From: Gautieria morchelliformis
Lineage: Eukaryota; Basidiomycota; Agaricomycetes; Gomphales; Gomphaceae
NCBI GenBank assembly: GCA_015179125.1
Contig: WHVA01000469.1
Coordinates: 1-64,000 of the forward strand
DNA length: 64,000 nt
Reading direction: 5' to 3'
The position numbers were made by a program, and so were the translations under genes. Below, piece by piece: positions 31,527 to 43,367 of this stretch (the first letter of the stretch is position 1; every line of letters begins with the position of its first letter). A model generated the notes under the pieces. It searched no databases, was not told the DNA's origin, and saw nothing but the letters and a program-made list of their open reading frames with translations.

Positions 31527-34500
31527 CAGAACACGAACAAATCCCTAACAGCCACCGTGGACCTACTAGCCACCGCCACGCCCGACAAATACGACTTCAT
31601 TGCCATACAGGAGCCTTATATAGACTTCCTAGGAAACGCCAGAGTGACGCCCCACTGGTACACAGTATACCCCAAAACCCACTACGTAGACCGGCAGAAA
31701 AGGTCGAGAGCAACAATCCTAGTCAACACAAGAATAGCCACCAACTCCTGGAACGCGATAGACGTCGGGACGCCAGACGCCACAGCCATCAGGGTTAATA
31801 CCAATGCCGGACACATCCTCATCATCAATATCTACTGCGATTGCAACCACTCTGATGGCCTCAGCGCGATCAAAACATTCATACAGAAGTACCACAATGA
31901 GAGAGGGGTCAGGGACGATGACCTAGGAATGGTATCTCTCGGCGACTTCAACCGACACCACCGAACTGGGACGAGGAGCGCAACAATCAACTTTTCACGA
32001 GGCATAACCTAGACCAAGCACAAACACTCATAGACGCGACGGTGGACTGGGACGTACAAATGGCGCTCCCAAGAGGCATGCCGACGCTCAGAGCAATGTC
32101 AATGGGGAACAACACATGCGCCGATAACGTTTTCTTATCTTCAGAGCTGATAGAAAGACTGACCGCTGCTACACAGTGCCAGAGGAGCAACCCGCGAAAA
32201 GCGACCACTACCCAATCGACACCACTCTCGAGCTCTCAACCACGGACGCCGACGCAACAACGAGGTGCAACTATAGACAAGTAGACTGGAAGGAATTCAG
32301 AGAGAGGTTGGAGACGCGGCTCAGGGACACGGTCCCGGAGGCAAACCCTATAGACAAGCGACACTTTCACTCGAACCTAAAAGTGATCACTGACTGCATA
32401 GCGACCACCATAGACAAGCTGGTGCCTATCACGAGGCCTTCACCCTTCATGAAAGGATGGTGGTCAAGGGAGCTGACCCAGATGAGGAAAGAGACGAGGC
32501 GGCTAGGCAGGAAAGCCTATAGGCAGAGGCAAGACCCAGACCACAGGGCGCATCAAGAGTACAAGGAGGCTCACAACAGGTACGCGGGGGTGATAGAAAA
32601 GTCCAAAAAGGAACACTGGGAGGACTTCCTCGAAAGAACAAACCAGACACAGTATGGACCGCCCACAAGTTCGCCTCATCGGACCCGTCGGACGGAGGGC
32701 GCACAAGGATACCGACGCTTACCACCAAACGCGGTGACGGTACCACGTGGGTCGCCGACACAAACGAACACAAAGCACAGATGCTCTTTGCAACGTTCTT
32801 CCCAGAAGCGACCACGACCCGACGGCAGCCTCAGATGAACACGAGTACCCGCCAGCAGCCTTTAAGTACGAGGGCATACCGGACAGCCAAATAAGAAGGA
32901 CAGTGGAGAGGCTCAACTCCTTCAAAGCGCCAGGCGCCAACGGTATGCCCAACTCAATACTGAAGCAATGCATTAACGTCCTTTTGCCCTTTATAGGCCC
33001 CTGTTCCGAGCGACGTTCAAGCTGAAAGTATATCCACCCGAGTGGAGGGACTCAGTCACGAAGGTACTGAGATAACCCGGCAAGAAAGACTGCACAATAC
33101 CCGGAGCCTATAGACCCATCGCACTACTCGATACACTGGGAAAAGTCCTGTCCGCGTGCGTCGCAGAAGACTTGGTCATGATGACAGAAAGATACGTGCT
33201 GCTGCCAGATAACCACTTCGGCTGTCGACCAGGGAGGACTACCACTGACGCAATGCACTATGTGACAGGAGCCACAAAGACGCATGGAGAAGGGGAAAAG
33301 TAATGGGCCTACTGTTCCTGGACATAAAAGGGGCTTTCCCCAGCATCATCCTCTCACAGCTCATACACAACATGCGTCAGCGAGGAATCCCAAAGGAGTA
33401 CACAGAATGGATTGAGAGAAAAGTCGGGGGAAGGCTCACAACGATGCAACTAGACGACTACAGCACCCCCTCGATGGAGATAGGGTGCGGCATGGACCAA
33501 GGATGCCCCCTATCTGCGATTGGTTACCAGTTTTACAACGCGGATCTACTCGAAGTCGTCAAAAGGAAGAGCGGAGAAGACTGCGTTGGCTTCGTCGACG
33601 ACACAACGATTATGGCCGAAGGGGCCAACCTGGAAGAGGCGTTCTCAAAGCTCACAAATATAATGACCAGGCCCGGGGGCGCACAGGACTGGGCAAGAAA
33701 ACACCAGTGCACCTTCACGATAGACAAGTTCGGGCTCATGGGCCTAACCAGACGCCGGGAAGCAGACCCTGATAGAGCCAGGAGAACCAGACCCGTCACC
33801 AGGCCCACAATAACGATCGACCAACACGCCATCCAGCCGACACCGTCTCACAAATTCCTCAGGGTAATAGTCGACCAAGAACTTCACTTCAAAGAGCAAG
33901 TCAATCACGCACTACAGAAGTGAAGCACGTTCATAGAGCAATACCAAAGACTAGCAAAACCGTCCAGAGGAGTACCAGCTAAGCACATGCGCCAGTACTA
34001 CCTAGCGGTAGCAGTACCGAAACTTCTATATGCCGCTGATGTTTTCCTCATCCCAGCTTCGGAAGGGAAGAAAGGAACGAAGGGGCACATCAACAAGTTA
34101 GCGAGGGTACAGAGACAGGCAGCGCTAGTGATCACCGGGGTGATGAGAACAACGGTGAGTGACACGCTTGACGCTCACGCCAACTTACTGCCGTTCCCGC
34201 TACTCGTAGATAAGCTCATCCACAAGGCCGCCACAAGATTATCCTGCCTCCCTGAGAGGCATCCCTTGTCCCCGCAAGTAAACCGCGCCGCCTCGAGATA
34301 CATCAGAAGACACCGCACGCAGATGCACAAGATCCTGCACACGTACAACCTCGAGCCGAACAGAATGGAGAAATTAAACATGGTGATGAGAGGGCCCAAG
34401 TGGGACTTGGCCTTCCGAATCCAGATACCTACAGATGAAATGAAAGCCATAGCGGAGCTGAAGAGGGACAGGGTGCAGGTACAGGTCTACTCAGACGGAT

Positions 34501-35123
34501 CGTGCATCGATGGAGGGGTAGGGGCGGCAGCAGTGCTATACAGGGACGGGAGGGAGCAGCAGGTGGTTCGCCTCTACCTGGGCCCAAAAGAAGAACACAC
34601 GGTCTTTGAAGCGGAGCTGGTGGGAGCGACGCTGGGCGTGAAGGAACTCAGGCGCAGGGCCAGAGCTGTATTTGCCAGATCCCCGAGGTCGGCGCTCGCG
34701 CACGAGATCGACAGGACGATGCCATCCGCGACCTTCGCGAAGCTGATGGAGGGGCTAGCACGCAGACAAGCGGCGCTGCTGATCCAACTTAGAACAGGAC
34801 ACGTGCCCCTGAACAAACACCTCTACAGAATCGGAAAGGCGGACTCACCAACGTGCGCGAAGTGCAGGAGAGCTGACGAGATGGTACACCACTACCTATT
34901 CAGGTGCCCGGCCTACAGCGGCCCACGAAAAGAACTCGAGAGGACCCTGAAGCGGGAAGCGAAGGCGGTAAACACTCTACTAGCCAAACAGAAAGCGATG
35001 AAACCATTGTTCAAGTACATACAGGACACGAAACACTTCGAAGGAATATATGGGAGCATGGACACAAGGGGCGAGGGGGGCCAGGACAGAGGCAACACAA
35101 GGCTGACCAGAGACAGCCGATGA
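31527..35123 (+). pseudogene. LINE ORF2, endonuclease - reverse transcriptase - RNase H
   Basis: Domains in order: endonuclease/exonuclease/phosphatase fold with QEPYID (about 31600), GDFNRHH (about 31950) and SDHYPI (about 32190); RT with FKAPGANGMP (about 32930), YRPIALLDTLGKVL (about 33110), FLDIKGAFPSI, MDQGCPLSAI and the catalytic FVDDTTIM (about 33595); RNase H start VQVYSDGSCIDGGVGAAAVL (about 34480) and AEL; then a CCHC-like C-x2-C..H-x4-C (CAKCRRADEMVHHYLFRC, about 34860). The frame changes near 31958, 32170, 32650, 32815, 33000, 33070 (TGA), 33300 and 33922. The central RNase H segment, where the next catalytic Asp and the His should be, is missing between ELRRRARAVF and PRSALAHEI, so an internal deletion is likely at about 34675. 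Non-functional. Confidence 0.85.
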
Positions 35124-35484
35124 GGCAGAGGCATGGATGAGCGGAAAAAGAGGACGAGAGAAGCAGGAAAGGACAAGGGGAAAGGGGGCAGATATGAGGG
35201 AGAAGAGACACAGGGCAAGGAGACACGACACGACGAGGCAGGGAAATGGAGGAGCAGACTAGCGGCAAAGAGAAGGAGCGGAAGAAGAGAGAAAGAACGA
35301 AATGGAAAACACGCGGCACACAGAGCGCAAATCCCACCCCGCCAACGCAGGCACGGACAAGCCCAGGGCTTACCCCAAGGAGCGTTAGCGGAGATAGAGA
35401 AGGACGGGCTAGATAGAACAAATGTTGACAAGGGCTAATGTCCAAGCGTCTTACATAGGGCCCACCCCAAAAGATGAAAAATTG

Positions 35485-35517
<33 letters not shown>

Positions 35518-35520
<3 letters not shown>

Positions 35521-35532
35521 ACTTATATCAAA
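35518..35532. repeat. LINE target-site duplication, right
   Basis: ACTACTTATATCAAA directly after the poly(A) tail, identical to 29661-29675. Confidence 0.88.
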
Positions 35533-36077
35533 TGCTTGCAAGGTATTAGCGAATAGGAAAGAGGCCGTCATGAGGTAGGGCCGGATAGGGGTGCCCAGTC
35601 ATGATACTAAGTAGATGGAATAAACATACAATAGAGTGAGGGGAGAATGTGAACATGAAACGACGGAGAGTAAAGGGGGCGAAGGCACTTATGGACAAAA
35701 CCATGTCTTGGGACCCGCATACATGCTACCCTGCACGAACTCTTCGTTTACTGGGTTGATCCCGCACGACCTATGGAAGGGACGTCCTGCGAACGCACTT
35801 TGGCCATACGAACGCCCAATGGGGTTGGATTAAGAAGATGATGGGGTTAATGATGAACCATCATGCCGGATGACTGGTATCGATCATATTTGATGGAAGG
35901 CCTGCTGGCAAAATGCGCGAGCAGCGAATAGCGGTTCAGAGAATGGGGCGAACAGCGAGTAGAGTGGACGTGGAGGGGGAGTGGTCGGTGGGTGCGGTGA
36001 ATTCTGGCGAAGATGCTAGGGAGTGACGAGGGGGAAAATAGAGGTAGCGTGGTAGGAGAAATAAACCGGTCATGACA

Positions 36078-36256
36078 GTGCCCCAGCAACAGCACCTGGA
36101 GAGAGTTGATCCCACACCTAGGACGCGCGCAGCTTATGATTAGTAGCGTTCATCCATCATCACTACTGTAGTACTGGAATTCCCCATGTGTATTTAAACG
36201 ACAATGCGAGAAACTGGAAGGTGGATCGACCTCCATTCCGACATTGACTTGGTACT
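36078..36256. other. Short gap, nothing recognised
   Basis: Lies between the LTR and the membrane-protein exon. Confidence 0.3.
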
Positions 36257-36475
36257 ATGGTGTCTCCACTGACACCCGTCGACGCCTGTATATCTGTGCT
36301 GCGGCTCCTGGGCTTTGTATCGCTATCTGTGTTGCTGTTCACCATCATTCTTTTGGACGCTAAGAACATGTTCTGCCACGCTGTTTTCTTTAATTTTGTG
36401 TCGACGTATCTCATGTATACGTCAGCTGGGCTCTTCATGTGCGTCCTTCAAGTGACCCTCACAATCCACAATTAA
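36257..36475 (+). pseudogene. Isolated first exon of a fungal multi-helix membrane protein
   Basis: About 60 codons read MVSPLTPVDACISVLRLLGF, VSLSVLLFTIILL, then a short basic-polar loop with AKNMFCHAVFF, and NFVSTYLMYTSAGLFM before a GTGCGT donor-like site. One full transmembrane helix, a loop and the start of a second match the N-terminal pattern (helix, then H-x-x-x-FFNF) of the large basidiomycete family of seven-helix receptor-like proteins. Downstream to 37.4 kb no continuing helices were found, so the rest of the gene is gone. The overlapping minus-strand frame is its shadow. Confidence 0.4.
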
Positions 36476-36479
36476 CTGC

Positions 36480-37394
36480 TGAGGTGAGTGGGGACAAGGG
36501 ATGTGGTGCAGTTCATGGCTTTCGCTGAAATCGATCAAACCTTGGGTGTGGCCATCATACTCAATACTGTGATCGATTGTATGAGGTTGATGTGAGCATC
36601 GAGTTAATCAATACCGCCGCTCACTGGCATCATCCTCCTCCTTATGGTAATATTGAATTAACAGCATGCTGACGGCCACCCTCAACCTTGTCATCCATGT
36701 ATGCGTGGTCTGCATATGAATGTGTGCCGCTAATGTCTCGTCCTGGTGTGGTTTGAAATGCGAGCTGCTTTCAGTTATGCAAAGGCATGGACAACGAAGC
36801 TATGGACCTTTGCGGTGAGATATCACACGTTCTCATAACTACATGCGTAAAGACACCGACACATTAGACTCCTTTAATGGTAATATCAGGCAGGTATCGT
36901 ACATGTACTCGGATCTTCAAATTTTCGAAAGATATTGTCGACCTTTAACTTACCTGAATTTCCATCCCCCAGAATTATGTTCCTCCATACCCTTTCCTAC
37001 TCCTAAAAGGAGGGCTCGCATGTCAACATGGCTTTATCAATATAGGAGACCACCGCACACCCCTTCATGCCTCCAGCTATTCCGGCGGGCACAGAGAAGA
37101 GGGTCACGGGAGGCGCACATGACTTGTCCCTCAGGACCAGAGCAACATCTGAACCTATGTGTCACATGCACATGAGTCTCATCAACAGATCAATGCAAGG
37201 TTGGGCTAGCGACGCACAGTGAGCATTGTGGGTGCCAGCCACAACCTCGGGCAGTGCCCTGACCCACTCCACGTGGAAGCACCCTGAAGGTCCTTGAGGA
37301 CATTGGCACGCAATTACCATATCGGCTCCAACAGGACTACGTTGGAGATGATACCCAACGGAATTGTCCCACGAAAACTGTGCACGTAAGGTCT
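36480..37394. other. Intergenic, nothing recognised
   Basis: No domain-bearing frame; short frames near 36843-37175 are unsupported. Confidence 0.4.
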
Positions 37395-37560
37395 TCATCC
37401 AAAATTCCATAGAGTCCTACCTTCCAACTCCCCGCCATCACTATAAATATCATGACCATGACCGTCAACCTGTGGCTAACAAGGCTGGTGCTGCTTTTAC
37501 AGTAAGGTGCATGCTCGCAGTCTGCCCAGATGATCGACGCTAATTCCTCAGCTTTCGCAG
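37395..37560 (+). repeat. Tail block of repeat R
   Basis: CACGTAAGGTCTKCMTMCAAA, then CCCCGCCATCACTA, then GTCAACCTGTGGCT and CAAGGCTGGTGC, match 13135-13250. A following frame (about 37551-37755, AKQKCAMDQAKDKVKVMVST) is open but unrecognised. Confidence 0.5.
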
Positions 37561-38157
37561 CCTGCCAAGCAGAAGTGTGCGATGGACCAGGCCAAGGATA
37601 AAGTGAAGGTCATGGTGTCTACTGCGAAGCTGGGCGACCCGTTCACCCGCAACCCCAATGAGACCAGCCAGTTGTTGCTGGACTCTGCTAGGAATGGGGA
37701 GCCGCCGCCTTCCCACACGAGCCATAGCTGTGCCGGTGGTCATCTGATCGGGTAACAAGAAGCGACTTAATCACTATCAAGACATATTTGTGCCTCTAGG
37801 AGATGAGACAAATGCATTGTATCATGTTCTGAACTGTGGTTTTATACTAGGAATATGATCTTAAGATGATGTGATTTAATCTCTTAATTATGAGATAAAT
37901 CAAGTAAGTTTTGAAGTAGACAGGAATATCTGCGCGCACAGTGGGTATGCGTGTCTTGTGAATAGTGTCGACTAGAAAATCTACTACAGAGTGAGAGGTG
38001 AAACGATGTGTTATTTCACTACTGTTTTATTGTACATGGGGCTACGTATTTATTAGTTACTGGTGGCACTTGGCAGTCAAGGGATTGGTGGTGTGATACT
38101 GAAGGGATGATGGAATGGGGCGAGCGGCGCACATGTAACGATAGGAGTGGTGACGTT
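37561..38157. other. Intergenic; one open unrecognised frame
   Basis: The frame at about 37551-37755 follows a possible TCAG acceptor and encodes about 65 polar residues ending SHSCAGGHLIG. Nothing else is seen. Confidence 0.3.
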
Positions 38158-41100
38158 TGTTGTATAGGTTGGGCTTGGAGATGGAGTGTAAAGTAGGATG
38201 CGGGAACGGAAGTTTAGTGAAGGATAGGGGGCATAGTCTTGGTATAGGCAGGGTCGGCTCGACGCGTCGCGTCCCTTGATTGGGTCACGTGACTGATGGA
38301 AGGCACGTGATTCGGAATGGGCTCGGTGTTCTTGGATAGCGTTTTGGGTGTTATAAGTCGTGGTAACACGTGTTACGTGTTCCTGTGAGATCGGGGGAGT
38401 CGGGGGATGTGATCAGGTCAAATTGAGTGGGCATATGATGATCCGGCGGTCTCGGGTACTAGTGCCGTGATGTATATATCCCGAGAGAGGGGGTATCGAT
38501 GTATTGGTCGTGATATGGGGTTGTGTTTGTTGTAGTTAATATGTTAATATTGTATTCTTTAATACTTTCAACACTCCCCCTCAAGCTCGACGCATTCCGA
38601 GGATCCCGAGGATGTGGAGATGCTTGGGAGCTGGTAGTGGCTTGGTGAGGACGTCAGCTGGATTCCCAAGCGATTTGATATATCGAAGATTGATATTTCC
38701 AGCCGTGATTTGTTCTTTAGTGTAATGGTAATGGATATCGATGTGTTTCGTCCTGCTGTTGTTGACACTGTCGTTCGAGAACGCGATGGTGGATTGGTTG
38801 TCGGTGAAGATAGGGATGGGGGTAAATTCGTGTCTGAAGTCCCTCCCTATCCTGATGAGCCATATCCCTTCTGCTGAGGCGAACGATCCTGCCACTGCCT
38901 CCGATTCCATCGTCGATCAGCTGACACTGATTTGTTTCTTTGATGCCCAGCATATAGGTGCCCCGTTGTATGTGAATACCCATCTGGTAGTCGATCTCCT
39001 GTCATCTTTATTGTAGTAGACAGGAATTATAGGCAGTAGGTATGGACTTGTTGTTCAAAAGAATAGACTAGAAATCAATTCACTCTCTCAGTGAATTTAG
39101 TTGTCACTGTAAATATATTATACACTACCTAGAAATCAATTCACTACAGAGGATTTCTAGGTCAATAAATCGAAAGAACACTAGACTAATTTACTTGCCT
39201 CTCTCAGTGAATTTAGTTGTCACTGAGAGAGGGGGAAATATGTTTCACTGCGCATGTACTACTACCCGGCCCTTTAGCGCCCAAGAGCTCGCGCATCGAA
39301 GTCGTTTCAGACTCCACTGGGTGCAGCCGTTTGTGAAAGTAGGAATAACAAGATGAAATGGAGAAATAGTGAGTGAGTGGAAAATTTCGAAAATAACCAG
39401 AGAAATGGATGCATGATACAAGAACAATATGAGAAGAAATTGAGAAACCACACAACAAATTGGATATATTATGCTTGATTTTGGTGCAGGAGCATAAATG
39501 CACCCAACATTTATCCCCTGCGAAATCTGCGTCCGTGTATCCTGCCAAGTTATGTGCGAATCCCATGGCCCCGTCCCCTTCTCTGAGGTATGTTATACCG
39601 TACTCTTTGGTGTTCAATAGGTATCGTAGGATTCTCTTGGCTGCTTCCCAGTGAGTGATGTTAGGCTTGGATGAGAACTGTGCGCATCTTTTGACTGCGT
39701 AGGCTATGTCTGGTCGAGTTGCCACTGCACAGTAGTTCAAGCTTCCGATTATCGATGCGTAAGCGTAGTCGATGATTTCTGATGTGGAGGTGGAGACTCA
39801 TAGTTCGGTGTTTGGGTCCATTGGGGAATTTACCGTACGTCTGGATGTTATTTCGAATCATTTGGCGATGGTGTTAATGAATGCTGGTTGGGAGATGTGT
39901 ATGGTGCCGTGTTCTCGATTCCTAACGATCTGGATACCGAGTAATCGTGTCGGGTCTCCCAAATCCTGTATGTCAAAGCTCCCCCTGATGCCTGTGATCA
40001 TCCTCTCCATTGCAGTCAACGAATTCGATGCAAGGAGTCCATCGTCCACATACCATCCTGCAATCTCGATGTTGTCTCCTTCCCCAAATCTGAGGAATAT
40101 CGTCCTATCCGCCTCTCCTGCTTTGAATCCCATTTTCTCCATCTGTTCTTTCAGTGTCCCATGCCATACTCTCCCCAATTGTTTGAGTCCATATATTCCT
40201 TTATTCAGTTTGCAGACCAAATTCTCTTCTCCCTGCTTGATAAATCCCTCCGGTTGTCGCATGTATACGGTGTCGTCGAGCTTTCCATTCAGGTAAGCTC
40301 CCTTCACGTCGATGTGTCGTAATTCTAGGTTGTATTTGGTTGCGAGAGCGAGGATAAGTCGAATTGAGGTGAGTCGAATGGTGGGGGAATATGTTTCTTG
40401 GAAGTCGACTCCTGGGACTTGTGAGTATCCCTGTGCAACAAATCTCGCCTTGAACTTATCCACTTCTCCTAGATTATCCCTCTTCACTCTGAATGTCCAT
40501 CTGCTCCCTACAACGTTTGTTTCCTCTGGTCTCTCGGTTAGTTCCCATGTTTTGTATCCTGTTAGCAGATCGTATTCGTCCTGACATGCCTTCCTCCATT
40601 TCTCTGCGTCCCTCGATTTCATCGCCTCTCTGTAACTCGCCGGTTCATCCTCTGCTAATACTACGAATGCTGTCTCTGTTTCTTCAAGTGTCGTTCTTCC
40701 TCGTGCCATCGCTGCTACCTCTGTGAGTAATGCTGTGTGTCGTTTTCCCTTCCCGTAATCAGTGTTTGTTGGATTCATCCATGGTCCCTTCAAGAAGTCC
40801 TTTGGTGCTGTTTCCTCGCTTCCTTCTCTTCCTGTATCCCCTTCTGACTGTTCTGTTAATTCTTCCCTTTCGTTGTTTTCTGTTTCTGTTCTTTCCTCCT
40901 CCTCTCGTTGTTTCGTCACAATTCCCTCGACCTCTTCCGCTTCAATCTCCTCTTCTTCTTCCAGACTTAGATCGATGAGTGGTGGGATGTTGTTGTTGTT
41001 GTCGTCTCCAGCTGGATCATTTCTGGATTGCGACGGTGGGGAAAATGATGGTAGCTTTCCGTCGAGTACCCATAGATAGGGGTCGTCCTCCTCCTCTTCC

Positions 41101-41612
41101 ACGTGTAGAGTTGTATGTTCGACATGTTTTAGTTCGTCGAATACTACATCTCTAGACTTCATCAGTGTCTGAGTTCATGGTATCCACACCTTGTAAGATT
41201 TTGAGTTGTCAAAGTATCCCACAAAAATTCCTTCAATCGCTATGTAGTCTCCCTTCTTCCTTGTGGATTTTGGGACTAGTGCCCAACACCTGGATCCGTA
41301 TGTTCGCAGCCAGTCGAGTCTGGGCCTGGTTTTCCAAAAGGCCTCGTAAGGTGACTTGTTGATTTTCGTGTGTAGTATGCGGTTCTTGACGAAGTTGGCG
41401 GTGTGTATGCCGGATACCCAGAATCGTTTGCTGAGTTCTGCGTCGTTCTGTAGGGTGAGGGCTCCTTCTTGTAGAGTCCTGTTGTATCTCTCGGCGATAC
41501 CGTTGTGTTCTGGTGTGTGAGGGGCTGTATTTTCATGAACAATTCCAAGCTCACTGCATGTACTTTCGAATTCCTTCCCGGTGTATTCTCCCCCGTTGTC
41601 CGTCCTTACCCT
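38158..41612 (-). mobile_element. Copia-3: Ty1/Copia relic with nested LTR
   Basis: A minus-strand element. A candidate 3' LTR (38158-38573, TGTTGAAAG..CTATACAACA) is preceded by the purine tract TTGAGGGGGAG. Then come RNase H (about 38581-39740, split by a family Y LTR), reverse transcriptase with YVDDGLLAS (about 40050) and KARFVAQGYSQVPGVDFQET (about 40400), an acidic linker, and the integrase core (RTDNGGEYTGKEF, about 41590). Same family as Copia-2. The 5' side stops at a sharp junction with a DNA transposon near 41605-41612. The LTR left end is a guess because no second LTR exists to compare. Broken, with roughly two interruptions besides the nested LTR. Fossil. Confidence 0.85.
39012..39509 (-). 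mobile_element. Solo LTR of family Y, copy 3, nested in Copia-3
   Basis: 498 bp, TG..CA ends, with a perfect TTTAT duplication at 39007-39011 and 39510-39514. It lies in the RNase H region of Copia-3; the flanks join to the family-typical ADFAGDK-DDRRST across the site. The internal CTCTCTCAGTGA hairpin arms are present near 39200-39232. Fossil. Confidence 0.92.
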
Positions 41613-42449
41613 CTTTCTATCGTTGTATTGTGGATACTCTTGAGGAATTGATGAGCCGAGAGCTCTGCCACCAGCAGGTCGGGCGAGAATGCCTCACCGG
41701 TAAATGTATTGATTAAGACAGATAAATATAATCTGTTTAGTGACATACCAAAGTGCATTGGCAAAGCCATACATCTTTGTAGTCTCCGAACCACAATCAG
41801 TGGTTGACTGAATCGGCATCCCTGTATATAGATGATTCTTGTCATTTATTCAACGAATAACAAACATATCTCCGAGTTCCTCAACGAGACTAAGATAGAG
41901 GTACGCAATAGTCTCCCCAAGGCTATTATTTGGTACGACCCACAGCCCTAGCCACTTACCTGACCATACGTCACGTAACGCCCAGATGGGAAAGCCAATT
42001 GCAGTTAGCTTGTCATGACCATCACCGCTCCATTAATAGTGAGGACCTAGGACAACGAGTGGGACCGGATGCACCTTCTTTGCTGTAGGATCTCGGTCTG
42101 AGAACCCTTCAGGATCTTGCAGGCGCATCTCCATTTCTACATAGTCTCTGGTCAAAGATTGAGATGGTCATCTAATATAAAGCATAAACAGAACTGACCC
42201 TGTTAAGTGAATGCCAGTTTGCCTGGAAATGTCCTCTTTGATGAGGTGTGGGCCGTGCCGCCTCGTCGAATCCTTCGCCATTTGGTCCATAACAAGCTGT
42301 CGCTTGACAACCTCTGGTATCTCATGGGTAGTAAGTTTACTTCCTTTGAGTCCCATCTTGGAACGACATCTCGCCACCGAGGTTGGACTAAAGCACGTGC
42401 ATGGGCGCAGAGTCACTTCTAAAGTAAAGTACAAGTGAATAGCGGACAA
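41606..42449 (-). pseudogene. DDE transposase fragment (integrase-core-like basidiomycete family)
   Basis: The minus strand reads EVVKRQLVMDQMAKDSTRRH, GPHLIKEDISRQTGIHLTG, an intron (about 42135-42186), YVEMEMRLQDPEGFSDRDPT, WSGDGHDKLTAIGFPIWALR, WSGKWLGLWVVPNNSLGETI, an intron, GMPIQSTTDCGSETTKMYGF, an intron, and AFSPDLLVAELSAHQFLKSI. Block order and the D-G-H-D and T-D-C-G-S-E motifs match an abundant agaric family with an integrase-like (RNase H-fold) core; the last catalytic acid would lie further on. A TAA sits in the frame before WSGDGHDKL (about 42030). The protein stops abruptly at 41606 against Copia-3. Partial, dead copy. Confidence 0.65.
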
Positions 42450-42840
42450 ACGAACCTGATGGTAATGTCATGTTCCACCTTGAGCAATTTGCTCAGAGTT
42501 ATGGGGTTAGTTATACCACGCTGATGGTATTCTGTGAGGAAGCCTTGAAGGTGAGGGTCATTGGCCGACGCTAGGCTTGTAACACATGTTATCGTGACCT
42601 ACAGTTCTAAGTGGAGAAACTTACGGCAGCTTTTGTGCTGGTTTTTACCAGTGGGGTTGCGATTGTGCAAGCCTGAACTACTGTCGAGGATAGGCTCGTG
42701 GCAGTCATCCTCATCGTACATCGTGTCAACAAGCACGTGATAAGGAGTACGTACAGATATACAGATCGAAGCCTGCCAATTGCATCCATATTGTATGACT
42801 AAAGTTACTAGTTTGCTTCTGGCGTTTACGTTTTGCCATT
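42450..42840. other. Intergenic, nothing recognised
   Basis: May hold a decayed N-terminus of the transposase; no confident frame. Confidence 0.35.
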
Positions 42841-43144
42841 TGAAACAGACCTGGTACTGCTCGGGCACTGTACACGGACATTGATAGTGGTATAGAGAGC
42901 CTGGTCGGATTGTCCCATTTGTAAGTGCATACCCTGCCAGTGAGCCGAAGATTCTGGGTTGCCGCGTCAGACCCCACGTTCTTAGTCACCTGATTGTACA
43001 TCATGCTATAAATGGCGATTTTCGTCTTTCACGATCGACATGATCGACATGTTCGATCTCACTCTGGCAGAAAGCTGTCATCCTGACACAGCCACGTGGG
43101 TCTAAATAGAGTAGCGAAGAAGATCGTTGCGGGCGCTAAGCACC
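42841..43144 (+). repeat. Dispersed repeat R, copy c
   Basis: Closely matches 12815-13085: TATAGAGAGCCTGGTC, TGTACATCATGCTATAAATG, GATCGACATGATCGACATG and CACGTGGGTCTAAATA. It is cut after GGGCGCTAAGCACC by the LTR starting at 43145. Confidence 0.7.
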
Positions 43145-43367
43145 TGTAAGAGGGATTAGAGGGGTCTTCGAAATAACTTAGCAGACGGGATGACCAGTCG
43201 TAACCAAGTATATGTTCGGGGTCAGTTCTCTCTCTACTGTACATGTATTGTTTCGGTAGGCTACTTATATGAGAAGACACGGGCCTAGGTGCCCGTGTCT
43301 TACCTTTTGGTATGCGTAAGTGGTCGGCCGTATTGGGTCTCCGCTGGTAATTATGCGGTTCCTTACA
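43145..43367 (-). repeat. Candidate 3' LTR of Gypsy-1, 223 bp
   Basis: Read on the minus strand it runs TGTAAGGAACC..CTCTTACA, with a 6-bp terminal inverted repeat, and is preceded by the purine-rich tract CAGGGAGGGCGAG. It also has an ACACGGGCACCTAGGCCCGTGT palindrome (about 43275-43297). The link to Gypsy-1 is by position and strand only; the matching 5' LTR is not in the window. Fossil. Confidence 0.5.

Larger units (their letters stand above)
29676..35517 (+). mobile_element. Tad1-like LINE (non-LTR retrotransposon)
   Basis: A 5.84-kb element with a 5' leader, ORF1 (Gag-like, three zinc knuckles), ORF2 (apurinic-type endonuclease, reverse transcriptase, RNase H, C-terminal CCHC) and a poly(A) tail of about 30 A at 35489-35517. 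It is flanked by a 15-bp target duplication. This layout, with RNase H after RT, fits the fungal Tad1 group. It is inserted in LTR X copy 4. ORF1 is nearly open; ORF2 has at least eight frame changes or stops, so this copy cannot move itself. Confidence 0.9.
29200..36077 (-). mobile_element. LTR of family X, copy 4, split by a LINE
   Basis: Left part (about 29200-29675) and right part (35533-36077, ending in GGTCATGACA) match LTR X copies 1 and 2 in minus orientation. The LINE 29676-35517 sits between them. The left end is strongly diverged and no target duplication was found. The most divergent X copy in the window, so probably the oldest. Fossil. Confidence 0.75.

Noticed and set aside
34913-35445. 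Long minus-strand Ser/Leu/Pro-rich frames opposite the LINE 3' end
   Set aside because: They are the antisense of the ORF2 tail and the purine-rich 3' region and look like shadows.
40493-41079. Ser/Leu-rich plus-strand frames opposite Copia-3
   Set aside because: Antisense shadows of the acidic linker and reverse transcriptase of Copia-3.
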